From positions 19,168-83,167 of the forward strand of contig NCEH01000067.1 in the NCBI GenBank assembly GCA_002304505.1: a DNA stretch of 64,000 nucleotides, in the 5' to 3' direction. Shown piece by piece: positions 9,579-18,466 of this stretch (the first letter of the stretch is position 1; every line of letters starts with the position of its first letter). The translations under genes and the position numbers were made by a program. A model generated the notes under the pieces. That model did not search any database, was not told the origin of the DNA, and saw nothing but the letters and a program-made list of their open reading frames with translations. The stretch comes from Rhizobiales bacterium 32-66-11 (GTDB lineage: Bacteria > Pseudomonadota > Alphaproteobacteria > Rhizobiales > Xanthobacteraceae).

Positions 9579-10566
9579 AGAGGGACTCGTCCACTCATGG
9601 CGAGCACTTGTGCGCCAGGACGCCGGCGAAGAATGGCGGTTCGTCCACCTTACCGGAATGGGCGGCGTTTCGATCGAGGCAGGTTGCCACTTTCCCCACG
9701 GGAGGGAAGCGCTGATCGTTTCATTCCCCGGATCCTGGCCAATCAATCCGGCGAGGCTGCCTGAAGGCAAGGGCTTCGATGTTGCCCGTATCGAGGGTCA
9801 AACCGTCTTTGCCGGGAAAACGGCCATCGCTCTGGTGAGGCGGCTGCAGGGGTCGCCAGACATCTTCGCCACCATGGTCGTCGATGTCCTGCGAACACTC
9901 GAAGCCGCAACCGGCTCGGCCAATGGTGATGCGGCGGAACCCTTTCTCGAACGAGTCAGGGAGTGGCAGGCATTCATGACTCGAACGCATCGCCCCCTGT
10001 CGTCAGATGCGCAGGTGGGCCTCCTCGGCGAGCTGTGGATGCTCAGGTTGCTCACGGACACTTCCCTGGGAGCCGGTGCCCTTGACTGCTGGCAAGGACC
10101 GTTGCGGGCGGCGCAGGATTTTCACTTGCGCGGCGGAGCGATCGAAGTGAAAAGTACAGTTCAGGCTGGCTGCTTTCTCGCGCGCATCAACAGCATCGAG
10201 CAGTTGGATGGTAATCGAACTCCTATCTTTCTCTGTGCCTTCCGCTTCCAGGAAAGCACGGGCGGGATTTCGCTTGTCGACCTCGTGTCCGAACTCCGAG
10301 AGAGGTTCGGGCATGCCGGCGTTCAACGCAGCTTCGAGGCGCTACTGTTGGTGTGCGGATACATCGACGAACATGCACCGCTCTATGGCCGAGCGCTGAC
10401 ATTGAAGGATGCGAGGGCATTTCGCTCCGAAGGTGACATGCCGCGTCTCACGCGCTCTGCCCTGCCGGCCGCCGTCCGTTCAGCTGCCTATGTGCTCGAC
10501 GTTGATGCGCTTGGAATCCCTTTCGTCCGGCTTCCAGAGCTCCTCAACGAATTTGGGCTGGACTGA
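9562..10566 (+). CDS. mzaD: PD-(D/E)XK motif protein (DUF4420-like), putative nuclease of Mza-type system
   Basis: 334 residues. The ATG at 9562 is chosen because GGGGAGG sits 6 bp upstream; a longer open frame runs further upstream only inside the Z1 gene. The nuclease signature is LGELWMLRLL (~155), then D of AQDFHLRGG (~185) and IEVKST (~194), that is D-Xn-ExK with the catalytic lysine present. The arrangement matches the DUF4420 branch of PD-(D/E)XK proteins, which corresponds to the DUF component of Mza in my recollection. It probably cuts DNA when activated by the ATPases. It overlaps the end of the Z1 gene by 17 bp and its stop is 1 bp before the next ATG. Confidence 0.82.
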   Translation: MNGWTEEGLVHSWRALVRQDAGEEWRFVHLTGMGGVSIEAGCHFPHGREALIVSFPGSWPINPARLPEGKGFDVARIEGQTVFAGKTAIALVRRLQGSPDIFATMVVDVLRTLEAATGSANGDAAEPFLERVREWQAFMTRTHRPLSSDAQVGLLGELWMLRLLTDTSLGAGALDCWQGPLRAAQDFHLRGGAIEVKSTVQAGCFLARINSIEQLDGNRTPIFLCAFRFQESTGGISLVDLVSELRERFGHAGVQRSFEALLLVCGYIDEHAPLYGRALTLKDARAFRSEGDMPRLTRSALPAAVRSAAYVLDVDALGIPFVRLPELLNEFGLD

Positions 10567-10567
10567 T

Positions 10568-12367
10568 ATGACCCTTGAAGAATTTCACAGCAATTTCCGT
10601 TCCGATCTGCAGACGACTATTGCGGAGCTTGTCGAAGCTGGAGAGGCCCCCTTTCCTTCGGAGGAGCTCGTCTTTGCGGAAATGGTCATGGGGCACGTCG
10701 AGGAAACCGGGGCCTGTGACGCCACAACCGTCTGTCATTGGAACGGCAAGGTCGGCAACGCGAAGCTTCGCATCACAGGCTATGCCCTCAGTTCCGACGA
10801 AAAGGCCCTCGACCTGTTCGTGAGCCACTATTTCGGGACTGAAGAACTGAACGATCTGCAGGACGCGGATGCCAAGGCCACCGCTACTGAAGGCATCCGT
10901 TTCCTGTTCCGCGCCGCCACCGGAACGCTGGAGGCGATGATCGATCCTACCCACCCGGTTAGGGACCTCGTCGCAACTATCAGTTCCCGGTGGAACGACA
11001 TCGACCGCCTTCGGGTGTTCGTGATCACCGATGGCCGAACCAGCGCCAAGCGGTTTTCGGACAAGGAGGTTCACCAGAAGATGGTGGCCATCGAGGTCAT
11101 AGACATCGATAGGTTGTTCCGCAATATCGCGGGCAAGCCAAGAGACGAGCTCGTTTTAAACTTCATCCAGTCGATCGGTAGACCACTGCCCTGTGTTCAC
11201 GTCCCCGATCCGGATGCGGATTACGAATACGCTCTTACCGCAATTCCGGGGCAGATAGTCCGAGATCTCTACTTGCGATTCGGACCTCGTCTTCTTGAAG
11301 CGAACGTGCGGACATTTCTTGGCAGCAAGGGCGCGGTTAATAAGGGCATAGTCGGAACGCTCCGAAAGGAACCGGAGCACTTTCTCGCATTCAACAACGG
11401 CCTTGTAGTCGTTTGCGATGAAGCATCGTTCAAACGGTCTGACGATGGCGATTTAGGTCTTTCGGTCCTGAAAGGCCTACAGATCGTGAACGGCGGCCAA
11501 ACGACATCGACCATCTACTACGCGTCACGCAACGATCGCGCCATCGACCTAAGTCATGTCATGGTCCCAGCCAAAATCATCATTCTCAAGGGATCGAAGG
11601 ACGAAGCGCGTGAGCAACTGATCAGCAACGTCGCCCTCTATGCGAACAGACAGACCGCGGTGAAGATGTCCGACCTTTCGACGAACCGCCCGTTCCATGT
11701 TCAGCTTGAAAGGTGGGCAAACGAGACATTGTGCCCTGACGGCGCAACGCGCTGGTTTTACGAGCGCGCGGACGGCGCATACAACGTGATGCTGCTGAAG
11801 GATGGCACCACATCTGCAAAGCGTAGCAAGCTGAAGGAGATGATCCCGCCGAAGCGAAAACTCACCAAGAAGGACATTGCCAAGTACCATGAGGCGTGGC
11901 GTGGCAAGCCACACCAAGTGGCGATGGCTGGCGAAAAGAACTTTGTAGCTTTCATGGCCGCACTCGATGACGATCCGGCAATCGTCCCGAACCCTCTGAA
12001 CGCGCGATGGTACCGAGAGATGATCGCGAAGGTCATCCTCTTCAGGGCGATCGAGAACATGATCAAAACGAAGGAGGCAAAGGAGATATTTCGTCAAGGC
12101 TGGGTTAACATCGCCACCTATGTCGTTTCAGTCATCTCGGATCGGCTCGGCGACAGACTCGATCTTGAAAAGATCTGGATGCAGCAGGGTATTTCTGGTG
12201 GCCTGCGCGACCTGCTCTGGAGATGGGCAATTGTTGTCAATTCAGAGTTCAATCGGATTGCTCCTGGGCAGCAGATTTCAGAGGTCGCCAAGCGTGAGAA
12301 TACCTGGGCGCAGATTCGATTTGCAATTTACCCTGCGACGGATTCTTCAATAAAAGAAATAAAATAG
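10568..12367 (+). CDS. mzaE: AIPR family (abortive infection phage resistance) protein of Mza-type system
   Basis: 599 residues with AIPR hallmarks: FLAFNNGLVVVCDEASF (~273-289) and LQIVNGGQTTSTIYY (~305-319), the family's NNG and IVNG(C/G)QT motifs. A preceding segment (~70-190) may hold the divergent nuclease-like N-terminus. ATG 10568 starts 1 bp after the nuclease stop. AIPR proteins were first linked to abortive infection in lactococci and recur beside Z1 and MutL-like genes. The molecular activity is not settled; a DNA or RNA effector is possible. It is the last gene of the five-gene operon. Confidence 0.85.
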   Translation: MTLEEFHSNFRSDLQTTIAELVEAGEAPFPSEELVFAEMVMGHVEETGACDATTVCHWNGKVGNAKLRITGYALSSDEKALDLFVSHYFGTEELNDLQDADAKATATEGIRFLFRAATGTLEAMIDPTHPVRDLVATISSRWNDIDRLRVFVITDGRTSAKRFSDKEVHQKMVAIEVIDIDRLFRNIAGKPRDELVLNFIQSIGRPLPCVHVPDPDADYEYALTAIPGQIVRDLYLRFGPRLLEANVRTFLGSKGAVNKGIVGTLRKEPEHFLAFNNGLVVVCDEASFKRSDDGDLGLSVLKGLQIVNGGQTTSTIYYASRNDRAIDLSHVMVPAKIIILKGSKDEAREQLISNVALYANRQTAVKMSDLSTNRPFHVQLERWANETLCPDGATRWFYERADGAYNVMLLKDGTTSAKRSKLKEMIPPKRKLTKKDIAKYHEAWRGKPHQVAMAGEKNFVAFMAALDDDPAIVPNPLNARWYREMIAKVILFRAIENMIKTKEAKEIFRQGWVNIATYVVSVISDRLGDRLDLEKIWMQQGISGGLRDLLWRWAIVVNSEFNRIAPGQQISEVAKRENTWAQIRFAIYPATDSSIKEIK

Positions 12368-12508
12368 TCACCTCTTCTGTGCTCGTTTAGAAATATGACT
12401 ACCTCAAGAAATCGGAAATTCAAGAAACAGCTCGGTGAGGTCATAGCCATCGGCTTTTTCCCTCCCGCAGTTCGGATTTTTAGACGAGATTAGGGCTTCA
12501 GTCAGCAC

Positions 12509-12967
12509 ATGACCGATGTCGTAGACAGCCAAGCCCGCTCCCGCATCATGGCCGGGATCAGAGGGAAGGATACCAAACCGGAACGGACGCTTCGCCGGGT
12601 GCTGCATGCGCGCGGCTTCCGATTTCGGCTGAATGTAAAGAATGTCGCTGGGTGCCCTGACCTCGTTCTCCCTAAGTACAGCGCGCTCGTCTTCGTGCAT
12701 GGCTGCTTCTGGCATCGCCATGAGGGCTGCCGTTACACCACCACCCCGTCGACACGCCTGGAGTTCTGGCAAGCGAAATTCGAGGCGAATGTGGCGAGAG
12801 ACAACGCCATTCGCTCCACACTTCTCTACGACGAATGGCGCGTTGCAATAGTGTGGGAATGCGCTTTACGAAAGCTGGAGCAAGCCATAGCATCGGCTGA
12901 ACTCCTGTCCGCTTGGCTGATGTCGAGCGAAAGTCAGATCGAGATCGGGGAAAAAGACGCACATTAG
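12509..12967 (+). CDS. vsr: Very short patch repair (Vsr) endonuclease
   Basis: 152 residues. The family core is clear: SRIMAGIRGKDTKPERTLRR (~11-30), GFRFRLNVKNVAGCPDLVLP with the catalytic Asp at ~51, and VFVHGCFWHRHEGCRY (~61-76), which supplies the His/Cys residues of the active site and zinc site. Vsr nicks next to T:G mismatches produced by deamination of 5-methylcytosine and is normally the partner of a C5 methyltransferase. Here the methylase is 9.6 kb upstream, with the Mza-like operon in between and a 141-bp gap after its last gene. This supports treating all eight genes as one defence cassette. A role as defence nickase instead of repair enzyme is possible. Confidence 0.92.
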   Translation: MTDVVDSQARSRIMAGIRGKDTKPERTLRRVLHARGFRFRLNVKNVAGCPDLVLPKYSALVFVHGCFWHRHEGCRYTTTPSTRLEFWQAKFEANVARDNAIRSTLLYDEWRVAIVWECALRKLEQAIASAELLSAWLMSSESQIEIGEKDAH

Positions 12968-14355
12968 CCCTGACCGTGGCACCCGCGCAGATATTCTGAT
13001 CAGCTGATATCACATGCTCAGAATGATGTGTGGTTGGCTGTGGAAGCTGGGCCATGTGAGCCCAGAAAACTCGACATTTCGGAGTTAGATTTTTCCGCAC
13101 GGTAACGGGAAGAGAGCCCCGTTTAGCGAAGGCTAGCCGGGCCGACGGGTTTAACCTTCTTAGGCCGGAAACATCAGCCTGTCGGAGTAATGACCTCGAC
13201 GGTGAAAATTGGCATTGCTTCACTCGGCACATCGCCAATGCGTTCCGCTCCTGGGAGGTCAATCAAGGTCGGCTGCTGCGCCCCCCGTTGCACGAGTTAG
13301 TGCAATAAAAAAGCGCGCAATTGGGCCCTGAACATTGGGACGATTCAGCTAGCTGTCGTCGGTGGTCGAGGGACTTGAGCTCTTGCCTTGATTGGATAAA
13401 TTAGAAGTCGTATCTTCATGCGCGTCGGGTATTCAGAAAAAATAACCCCCGCCTTGCTAGGCACCTGAGTAGGAACTGCGGCAGTGTTAGACGTCTTCCC
13501 GCTCTCGATATCTCACCCCATGGATTCTGATCAGCTCGTCGTTATAAATAGCGGTGACGAACCAAGTGTTTACTTGGAGGTGAATTGCGGTAACTGCACA
13601 AGGCATCGCTTCGCGCATCAGATAGGCGATACACAGCACGGGCGCCGTATTCTGTATCTTCCAAGCCCTTTCAGTGCGGTGCTGAGCTGCTACCCGCTTC
13701 GCAGCCGATAGACCTGATCCTCTCCCCACCACTTCATCATGCGCACCCGCTCACCCAATACTCGTCGCGCGTATAGGCCCCGCGAATGGACCATTTGGGG
13801 TTCGGTATACGCGGTGATAGGCTATGGGCTGCCCAGGAGCAGCGGCTCAGCATTGTCAAAGGCGCTTCTCGACCAAGGCGGAAAAACTTAGGGTAGGGCT
13901 TGGTTGCGGAGGGCCGGGCTCGAACCGACCGATCTCCGATCCTAATGTTACTCCGGATCGGCGAGGGCCACTCCTCGTCACCGCACCGATTTCCTTGCGC
14001 GGATCGCCGATCTGGTCAAGCCTCCGAGCATAGGTCAGAGCTTCTACGGCTTCGTTTTGCGCATCGGAGTAACGTTGGCACCGTCGTTGCCGAGCGCCAG
14101 ATTCGGAAAGTGCATGCGTATCGTATCCGCTACGTAGGACGGCGCGAGATGAGCCGTTCACCTTGATAGCCAGGTAGCGTGGCGGCGATCCGCTATGGAC
14201 GCGGGGCGGCGCCCTGGTGCCGTCTCCAGCTACCGTTCATTATTCGGCTTGGAGGCAGCATTATGCTGATTCCCGTGGGCCCATGGCCGCCGCCATGGAT
14301 AGGGCCGCTGTCGGTTCTGGAGCAGCAAGAACAGCACATGCGCAGGAGGCGCATC
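12968..14355. other. Gene-poor island segment between defence cassette and satellite-like module
   Basis: About 1.4 kb without a gene I can support. A 75-codon frame at 13484-13711 (+) has no recognisable domain and no clear ribosome site. The segment carries a tRNA 3'-end-like sequence at 13901. It probably marks a junction between two acquired modules. Confidence 0.5.
13901..13939 (-). other. tRNA 3'-end-like fragment (possible attachment-site scar)
   Basis: Read on the minus strand, this stretch has a T arm (GTCGG, loop TTCGAGC, CCGGC, with one G-U pair) followed by CCTCCGCAACCA. It resembles the 3' end of an initiator-Met-like tRNA ending CGCAACCA. There is one extra base between T arm and CCA, and no matching 5' acceptor, D arm or 7-base anticodon loop. 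It is therefore not a functional tRNA, and may be left from integration of an element into a tRNA gene. Confidence 0.3.
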
Positions 14356-15042
14356 ATGACGATCAAGACGAAAGAGGCTGCGGAGCGAATTCGGCGCGCG
14401 CGCTTCCATGCTGAAGATGAGCTGGAAGGGCGTGCGAGTGCCAAGAAAATGCTCGCCGAGCTAATCGCGAAAGGGCTCCTGACTTTGTATGCAGAGAAGG
14501 GGATGGTCAAAGGTCACACCATCTATCCATCTGACTCGCAGTGGCCGGCAACCGAACTCGATAGCTGGAGCGAGCCGGAAGAGGTCATCGCCGCGCGCGC
14601 TATATTTTCATCAGTAACCGACTTTGATTTTGAAGACGGAACGCTTCATTCATTTTCCGACGATACGGGCATCCTCATCCGACCGGAGAACCTGTCCTTC
14701 CCTCGACTGTGGCTGGGGTGTTGCGTCACCATTGAATTGGCAGGGCTGGCGGTCGACCCAGATGAGCTCGACAACGTTCAGATGAAGAAGCGCGCGGGTC
14801 GCAAACCGCCGTACGACTGGAAAGCTTTCCGAGTGGAGGCTCTGCGCTGTCTGGAGTATCATGGGGGCATCAGCACCAAGGTTGATCCAGGGCCGGATGG
14901 ATTTATTCAGGCGCGCCTCGAAGAGGAAATGATCAACTGGTGCCATCGCACATGGGGCAGAGAGCCCGGTGTGGGGACCATCCGCAAATACGTCCAAGAT
15001 GCCATCGCCGCCTACAACCGCTCAAGAATGGATGCAGCCTAG
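14356..15042 (+). CDS. Hypothetical protein of the satellite-like module
   Basis: 228 residues from ATG 14356, chosen because AGGAGG lies 6 bp upstream (14344-14349); longer in-frame starts upstream lack such a site. The N-terminal ~40 residues are strongly charged (TKEAAERIRRARFHAEDELE) and probably helical. The C-terminal part (~150-228) contains RKPPYDWKAFRVEALRCLEY and TIRKYVQDAIAAYN, reminiscent of small DNA-associated phage or island proteins. I do not recognise a named family. It precedes the AlpA-like gene by 95 bp on the same strand. Confidence 0.7.
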   Translation: MTIKTKEAAERIRRARFHAEDELEGRASAKKMLAELIAKGLLTLYAEKGMVKGHTIYPSDSQWPATELDSWSEPEEVIAARAIFSSVTDFDFEDGTLHSFSDDTGILIRPENLSFPRLWLGCCVTIELAGLAVDPDELDNVQMKKRAGRKPPYDWKAFRVEALRCLEYHGGISTKVDPGPDGFIQARLEEEMINWCHRTWGREPGVGTIRKYVQDAIAAYNRSRMDAA

Positions 15043-15136
15043 GGGAATTATCGTCATTTCCGTCCGACACGCCGGGCAGATTCGAGGACGTTCCCAGACG
15101 TGAGCGGCGCGTTGCGCCAAAGCGTCGAGGTGAAGC

Positions 15137-15400
15137 ATGTCAACCGTCCCGTCCCCCGCCCGGCCGATCAGCGTCCGGCCAGATGACTTCCAAGCAATTT
15201 ACGGCATCAGCCGTTCCCGCGTTTACGAACTGATTGCCGAAGGTGCCTTTCCTGTTCGCAAGGTGGGACGTTCCACCATCGTCTTCACCGAAGACGTGGA
15301 GCGCTACCTGAAGGCGCTACCCACCGGTCTGGACGCGGCGCCGGAGAAGGCGACCTCCGCGCGAAAGGCAAAGACCGTGGGAGGTCGCAATGCGCGATGA
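15137..15400 (+). CDS. AlpA/excisionase-type helix-turn-helix regulator
   Basis: 87 residues. Residues ~14-60 (SVRPDDFQAIYGISRSRVYELIAEGAFP followed by VGRSTIVFTEDVERYLKAL) are the MerR-like winged helix-turn-helix typical of AlpA and excisionase proteins. The alanine/lysine-rich tail has no domain. In prophages and satellites AlpA proteins switch on excision or replication genes, and the downstream genes are a primase and a small terminase subunit. It overlaps the next, frameshifted gene by 11 bp. Confidence 0.8.
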   Translation: MSTVPSPARPISVRPDDFQAIYGISRSRVYELIAEGAFPVRKVGRSTIVFTEDVERYLKALPTGLDAAPEKATSARKAKTVGGRNAR

Positions 15401-15828
15401 GGGCTGCTGTGGTGGCGCAAAAACCGCTGGCGCGGAAGCATTGACCATGCTTCCCGTCTTCAACGACGACTTGAGCCACGAAGGCGATATCGTCGATCTG
15501 ACCGAGCTGCATGCGGAAATCAGCCGCTGGTTCGATGAGCATCCCGAGCGCCAGTATCATCTGGTGGTCCCCAACGAGGGGTACTGCGAGGATACTTATT
15601 TTGATGTCGGCGGGCGCGGGTACGAAGGCTACCGAGAGATGTCCGAGTCCTACGGCTTCGTCGCGTTCATCCTTTATATCCGCACGGCGGGCACATTTCG
15701 CCGGGTCCTTCAGCGATCAATATCTGTACTTCCCGCATCCCAGCTGCATCGATCGAGATCTGTTCTGGAAGCGGCGTGATAAAGATCCAAATAGGCTACG
15801 CGAGTTCTTCTGTTCGCAGTTCAGATGA
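15390..15828 (+). pseudogene. Frameshifted small hypothetical gene
   Basis: Reading from ATG 15390 gives plausible protein up to about 15700 (VDLTELHAEISRWFDEHPER, then YGFVAFILYIRTAGTF), after which the frame becomes unnatural. The +1 frame from the same point gives plausible protein to the stop at 15828 (FSDQYLYFPHPSCIDRDLFW, then RLREFF). One indel near 15695-15715 reconciles them into a product of about 145 residues. Function is not recognised. It could be a real mutation or a sequencing error. Confidence 0.6.
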
Positions 15829-15839
15829 TGGAAAGCAGA

Positions 15840-15870
15840 AAGGGGCCAGGCCCGTTAAGTCCGGCCCCTT
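15840..15870. promoter_or_regulatory. Hairpin before the primase gene
   Basis: AAGGGGCC (15840-15847) and GGCCCCTT (15863-15870) form a perfect 8-bp stem. No T run follows, so it is not a classical terminator. It lies between the frameshifted gene and the preferred primase start at 15882, and may attenuate readthrough or translation. Confidence 0.35.
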
Positions 15871-15881
15871 CAGCACGCGAG

Positions 15882-17351
15882 ATGATAATGAACACGCCGA
15901 ATATGCCGGAACAGCTTATGTCTGGCCACTCCCCTCCGACTGATCTTGTCGCACCCGAGGCCATGCAGGAGGCCGCGCTGGCGCACGCGCGTCTCGGCTT
16001 CCGCATCTTCCCCGTCTCGCCGAGGGATAAGCGCCCGCTCGTCAAAGGGTGGGGCAGCGAGGCTTCGGCCGAGGAGACTCAGGTTTCCGCGTGGTGGTCG
16101 CGATGGCCCCACGCAATGATCGGCCTGCCCACCGGCGCAGCGAACGGACTGTGGGTGCTCGACCTGGACGTTGATGCGGAGAAGGGCCTCGATGGCAACA
16201 CCAGCTTTATGGAACTGGAGGTCGCGCACGGCGCCATCGATATCGACGTGTGCGCGACCACGCCTCGTGGCGGCACGCATCTCTTCTTTCGCTGGGATGC
16301 CGCTCACCCGGTCCACAATTCGGTGGGTGGTCATGGCGGTGTTGCCCCCGGCATCGATGTGCGGGGCGAAGGTGGATTCGTGGTCATCGCACCGTCGGTG
16401 CGGGACGATGCGCGAGCCTACGCGTGGGTGAACGCGCCTCTCGGCGAGGCGGATCTGACCGACGCACCCGATTGGCTTTATGCCCTGATGGAGAAGCCGG
16501 TCCTCTCCAAGTCGCCACCCTCGGCCGGAGAGGCCAAGTCCATCTCGTCGTGCCCCGCCCCGACAGACGATCCGCTCATCGGTCGCAAGCGCGCCTACGC
16601 CATGGCCGCCTTGGAGCGCGAAGCCGAAGCCGTTGCCAGCTCGGCCGAAGGTGGTCGCAACCACCGGCTCAATGTTGCCGCGAATGCCATCGGCAATTTC
16701 GTCGGAGAAGAGATCCTCGCCGAGGCGCAGGTGCGGGAAGCGCTGACCGCTGCCGCGCTTCAGGCCGGGCTTTCGGTGGGCGAGATCGGCAGGACGCTGA
16801 CGAGTGGCCTCAAGGCCGGTAGGACAAAGCCGGCGCGGTGGCCTCCTGAATGGGCGGAAGAACTGGCCGATATTGAGCGCGGGCGCGCGTTGAGCGCGCG
16901 CCTACTCGCCGGCACGGCGAATAGCGTGCCTGCCATTGGCCCTACATGGGATAATCCCGACCGCTCTCCCCTTGGAGAAGGCCGCCGGCTGGCGCCGCGG
17001 TTCAAGGTGGAATGGCTGGGGCCGCAGCTCGCGCAATGGGCTGAGGGGCAGGCTCGCGCCACGTGTGCGCCGGTCGATTATGTCTGCGCCGCCATGCTCG
17101 CCCTGATCGGCGGCCTCCTTGGCAACCGCCGCCGTCCGCTCGCCGGGGCCGGCTGGGAGGAGCCGCCCACGCTCTTTGTTGCCATGGTCGGAGATCCCTC
17201 GTCCGGGAAGAGCCCGGCATCCTCCGCTGTGATGTCGTTGGTGAATGCCGAAGAGGCCAGCCTGGACGCCGACTACCGTAACCGCATGCGGGACTACGAA
17301 ACCGAGAAGGTCGCGGCGGATGCCGTGATGGCGTCGCGGCGGATGCCGTGA
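15882..17351 (+). CDS. Bifunctional primase-polymerase / DUF3987 replication protein, N-terminal part (split gene)
   Basis: 489 residues. Residues ~25-200 are a prim-pol domain (ALAHARLGFRIFPVSPRDKR, VLDLDVD acidic metal site, CATTPRGGTHLFF, GIDVRGEGGFVVIAPS). From ~370 a DUF3987 helicase-like region begins, with Walker A VAMVGDPSSGKSPASS (~433-448). The frame ends prematurely at 17351 right after a 23-bp tandem duplication; the rest of the domain continues in another frame. Removing one repeat copy fuses both parts into one ORF of about 853 residues from this start. Such proteins initiate replication of phages, plasmids and satellites. Starts at 15825 and 15888 are alternatives. Confidence 0.8.
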   Translation: MIMNTPNMPEQLMSGHSPPTDLVAPEAMQEAALAHARLGFRIFPVSPRDKRPLVKGWGSEASAEETQVSAWWSRWPHAMIGLPTGAANGLWVLDLDVDAEKGLDGNTSFMELEVAHGAIDIDVCATTPRGGTHLFFRWDAAHPVHNSVGGHGGVAPGIDVRGEGGFVVIAPSVRDDARAYAWVNAPLGEADLTDAPDWLYALMEKPVLSKSPPSAGEAKSISSCPAPTDDPLIGRKRAYAMAALEREAEAVASSAEGGRNHRLNVAANAIGNFVGEEILAEAQVREALTAAALQAGLSVGEIGRTLTSGLKAGRTKPARWPPEWAEELADIERGRALSARLLAGTANSVPAIGPTWDNPDRSPLGEGRRLAPRFKVEWLGPQLAQWAEGQARATCAPVDYVCAAMLALIGGLLGNRRRPLAGAGWEEPPTLFVAMVGDPSSGKSPASSAVMSLVNAEEASLDADYRNRMRDYETEKVAADAVMASRRMP

Positions 17352-17356
17352 TGGCG
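17311..17356 (+). repeat. Perfect 23-bp tandem duplication disrupting the replication gene
   Basis: Bases 17311-17333 and 17334-17356 are identical. Because 23 is not a multiple of 3, the second copy shifts the frame and creates TGA at 17349-17351. The TGA overlaps an ATG at 17351-17353 (TGATG), which could allow reinitiation in the frame of the downstream half. Confidence 0.92.
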
Positions 17357-18466
17357 GCGCACAAGACGGCGCTACGGGAGGCGCTGCGCGGCGATCCGGA
17401 ACTGGCGAAGGCTTTGCCGCCTGCTCTCCCGGACGGCTTCGCAGAACCGGTGAAGCCCTACCTGAAGCGTATCGTCGTGCGGGACAGCACGGTCGAGCGC
17501 TTGGCAACGCTCAGCGCGGAGAATCCTACCGGGCTTCTTTTACACCGGGACGAACTTGCGGGCCTGTTTGCCAGCTTCGGTCGCTATAGCGGTGGCGGGG
17601 GATCCGATCGCCAGTTCTTTCTCGAATGTTATGGCGGGCGAGCCTTTACCGTCGATCGCGTGAAGAGCGGTGATCCGGTCCGGGTGGATCATCTGAGCAT
17701 CGGTATCGTGGGCGCGCTCCAGCCTGACAAGGCGGCAGACCTGTTGAAGGGGGCGGATGACGGCTTCGTGTCCCGCTTCCTGTGGTGCTGGCCGGATCCC
17801 GTGCCGGGCTTCCGGATCGCGCGCGATCTGCTCGACCGGAGCGCCGCCGAGCGTGTGGTGAACCGGATCTGCTTCCTCAACATGCGCTCGAACCCGGTTC
17901 CGCTTGGCGACACGCCGGTCCTCGTTCCACTCGAAGAGGGGGCTTTGGTCGTCCTTGAGCGCTTTGCGCGCGGAATGAAGGAGCGAGAGGCTAGGGCTGC
18001 TCCCTTGATGAAGAGCGCGCTCGGCAAGGCGCGAGGTCACGCCCTGCGCCTCTCCTGCATCCTGAGCTACATGTGGTGGGCGTCGTCCCCTAACGCATCG
18101 CCCTTCGAAGAGCCGCAGGAGATCGCCGCTGACGCCATGGTGGCCGCCGTCGAGATGATGGCCAGCTATTTCCTGCCGATGGCAGAGCGGGTGTTTGGCG
18201 ATGCCGGGGTGCCGGTGACCGAAACGAATGCCGCAATCCTCGCGCGCCACCTGCGCCAGGAGGGGCGCTCGACCTTCAATGCGCGCACTGTCCGGCGAGC
18301 CATCGGAGGGGCGTTGCGCACGGCGGATGCCATGGAGGCGGCGATCGAAGACCTCGTGGAGGCCTGTCTGGTGCGGCCCGTCTCGCAGCCGCTCCGCAGC
18401 AAGAAAGCCAAGGATTTCGAAGTCAATCCAGCGCTGCTTAGTCCTGGAGAAGGAGGTGTGACGTGA
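17351..18466 (+). CDS. DUF3987 replication protein, C-terminal part (split gene)
   Basis: 371 residues from ATG 17351, which overlaps the upstream TGA. It continues the DUF3987 domain: LLLHRDELAGLFASFGRY (~58-75), DRQFFLECYGGRAFTVDR (~81-98), then HLSIGIVGALQPDKAADLL and DDGFVSRFLWCWPDP. The C-terminal ~100 residues (TFNARTVRRAIGG and following) look like a DNA-binding tail. Alone it lacks Walker A, so it is active only if it associates with the N-terminal half or if the duplication reverts. It overlaps the terminase gene by 4 bp. Confidence 0.8.
   Translation: MAAHKTALREALRGDPELAKALPPALPDGFAEPVKPYLKRIVVRDSTVERLATLSAENPTGLLLHRDELAGLFASFGRYSGGGGSDRQFFLECYGGRAFTVDRVKSGDPVRVDHLSIGIVGALQPDKAADLLKGADDGFVSRFLWCWPDPVPGFRIARDLLDRSAAERVVNRICFLNMRSNPVPLGDTPVLVPLEEGALVVLERFARGMKEREARAAPLMKSALGKARGHALRLSCILSYMWWASSPNASPFEEPQEIAADAMVAAVEMMASYFLPMAERVFGDAGVPVTETNAAILARHLRQEGRSTFNARTVRRAIGGALRTADAMEAAIEDLVEACLVRPVSQPLRSKKAKDFEVNPALLSPGEGGVT

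Noticed and set aside
13484..13711. 75-codon plus-strand frame in the gene-poor island segment
   Set aside because: No ribosome site, no recognisable motif, and an equally long frame on the other strand.
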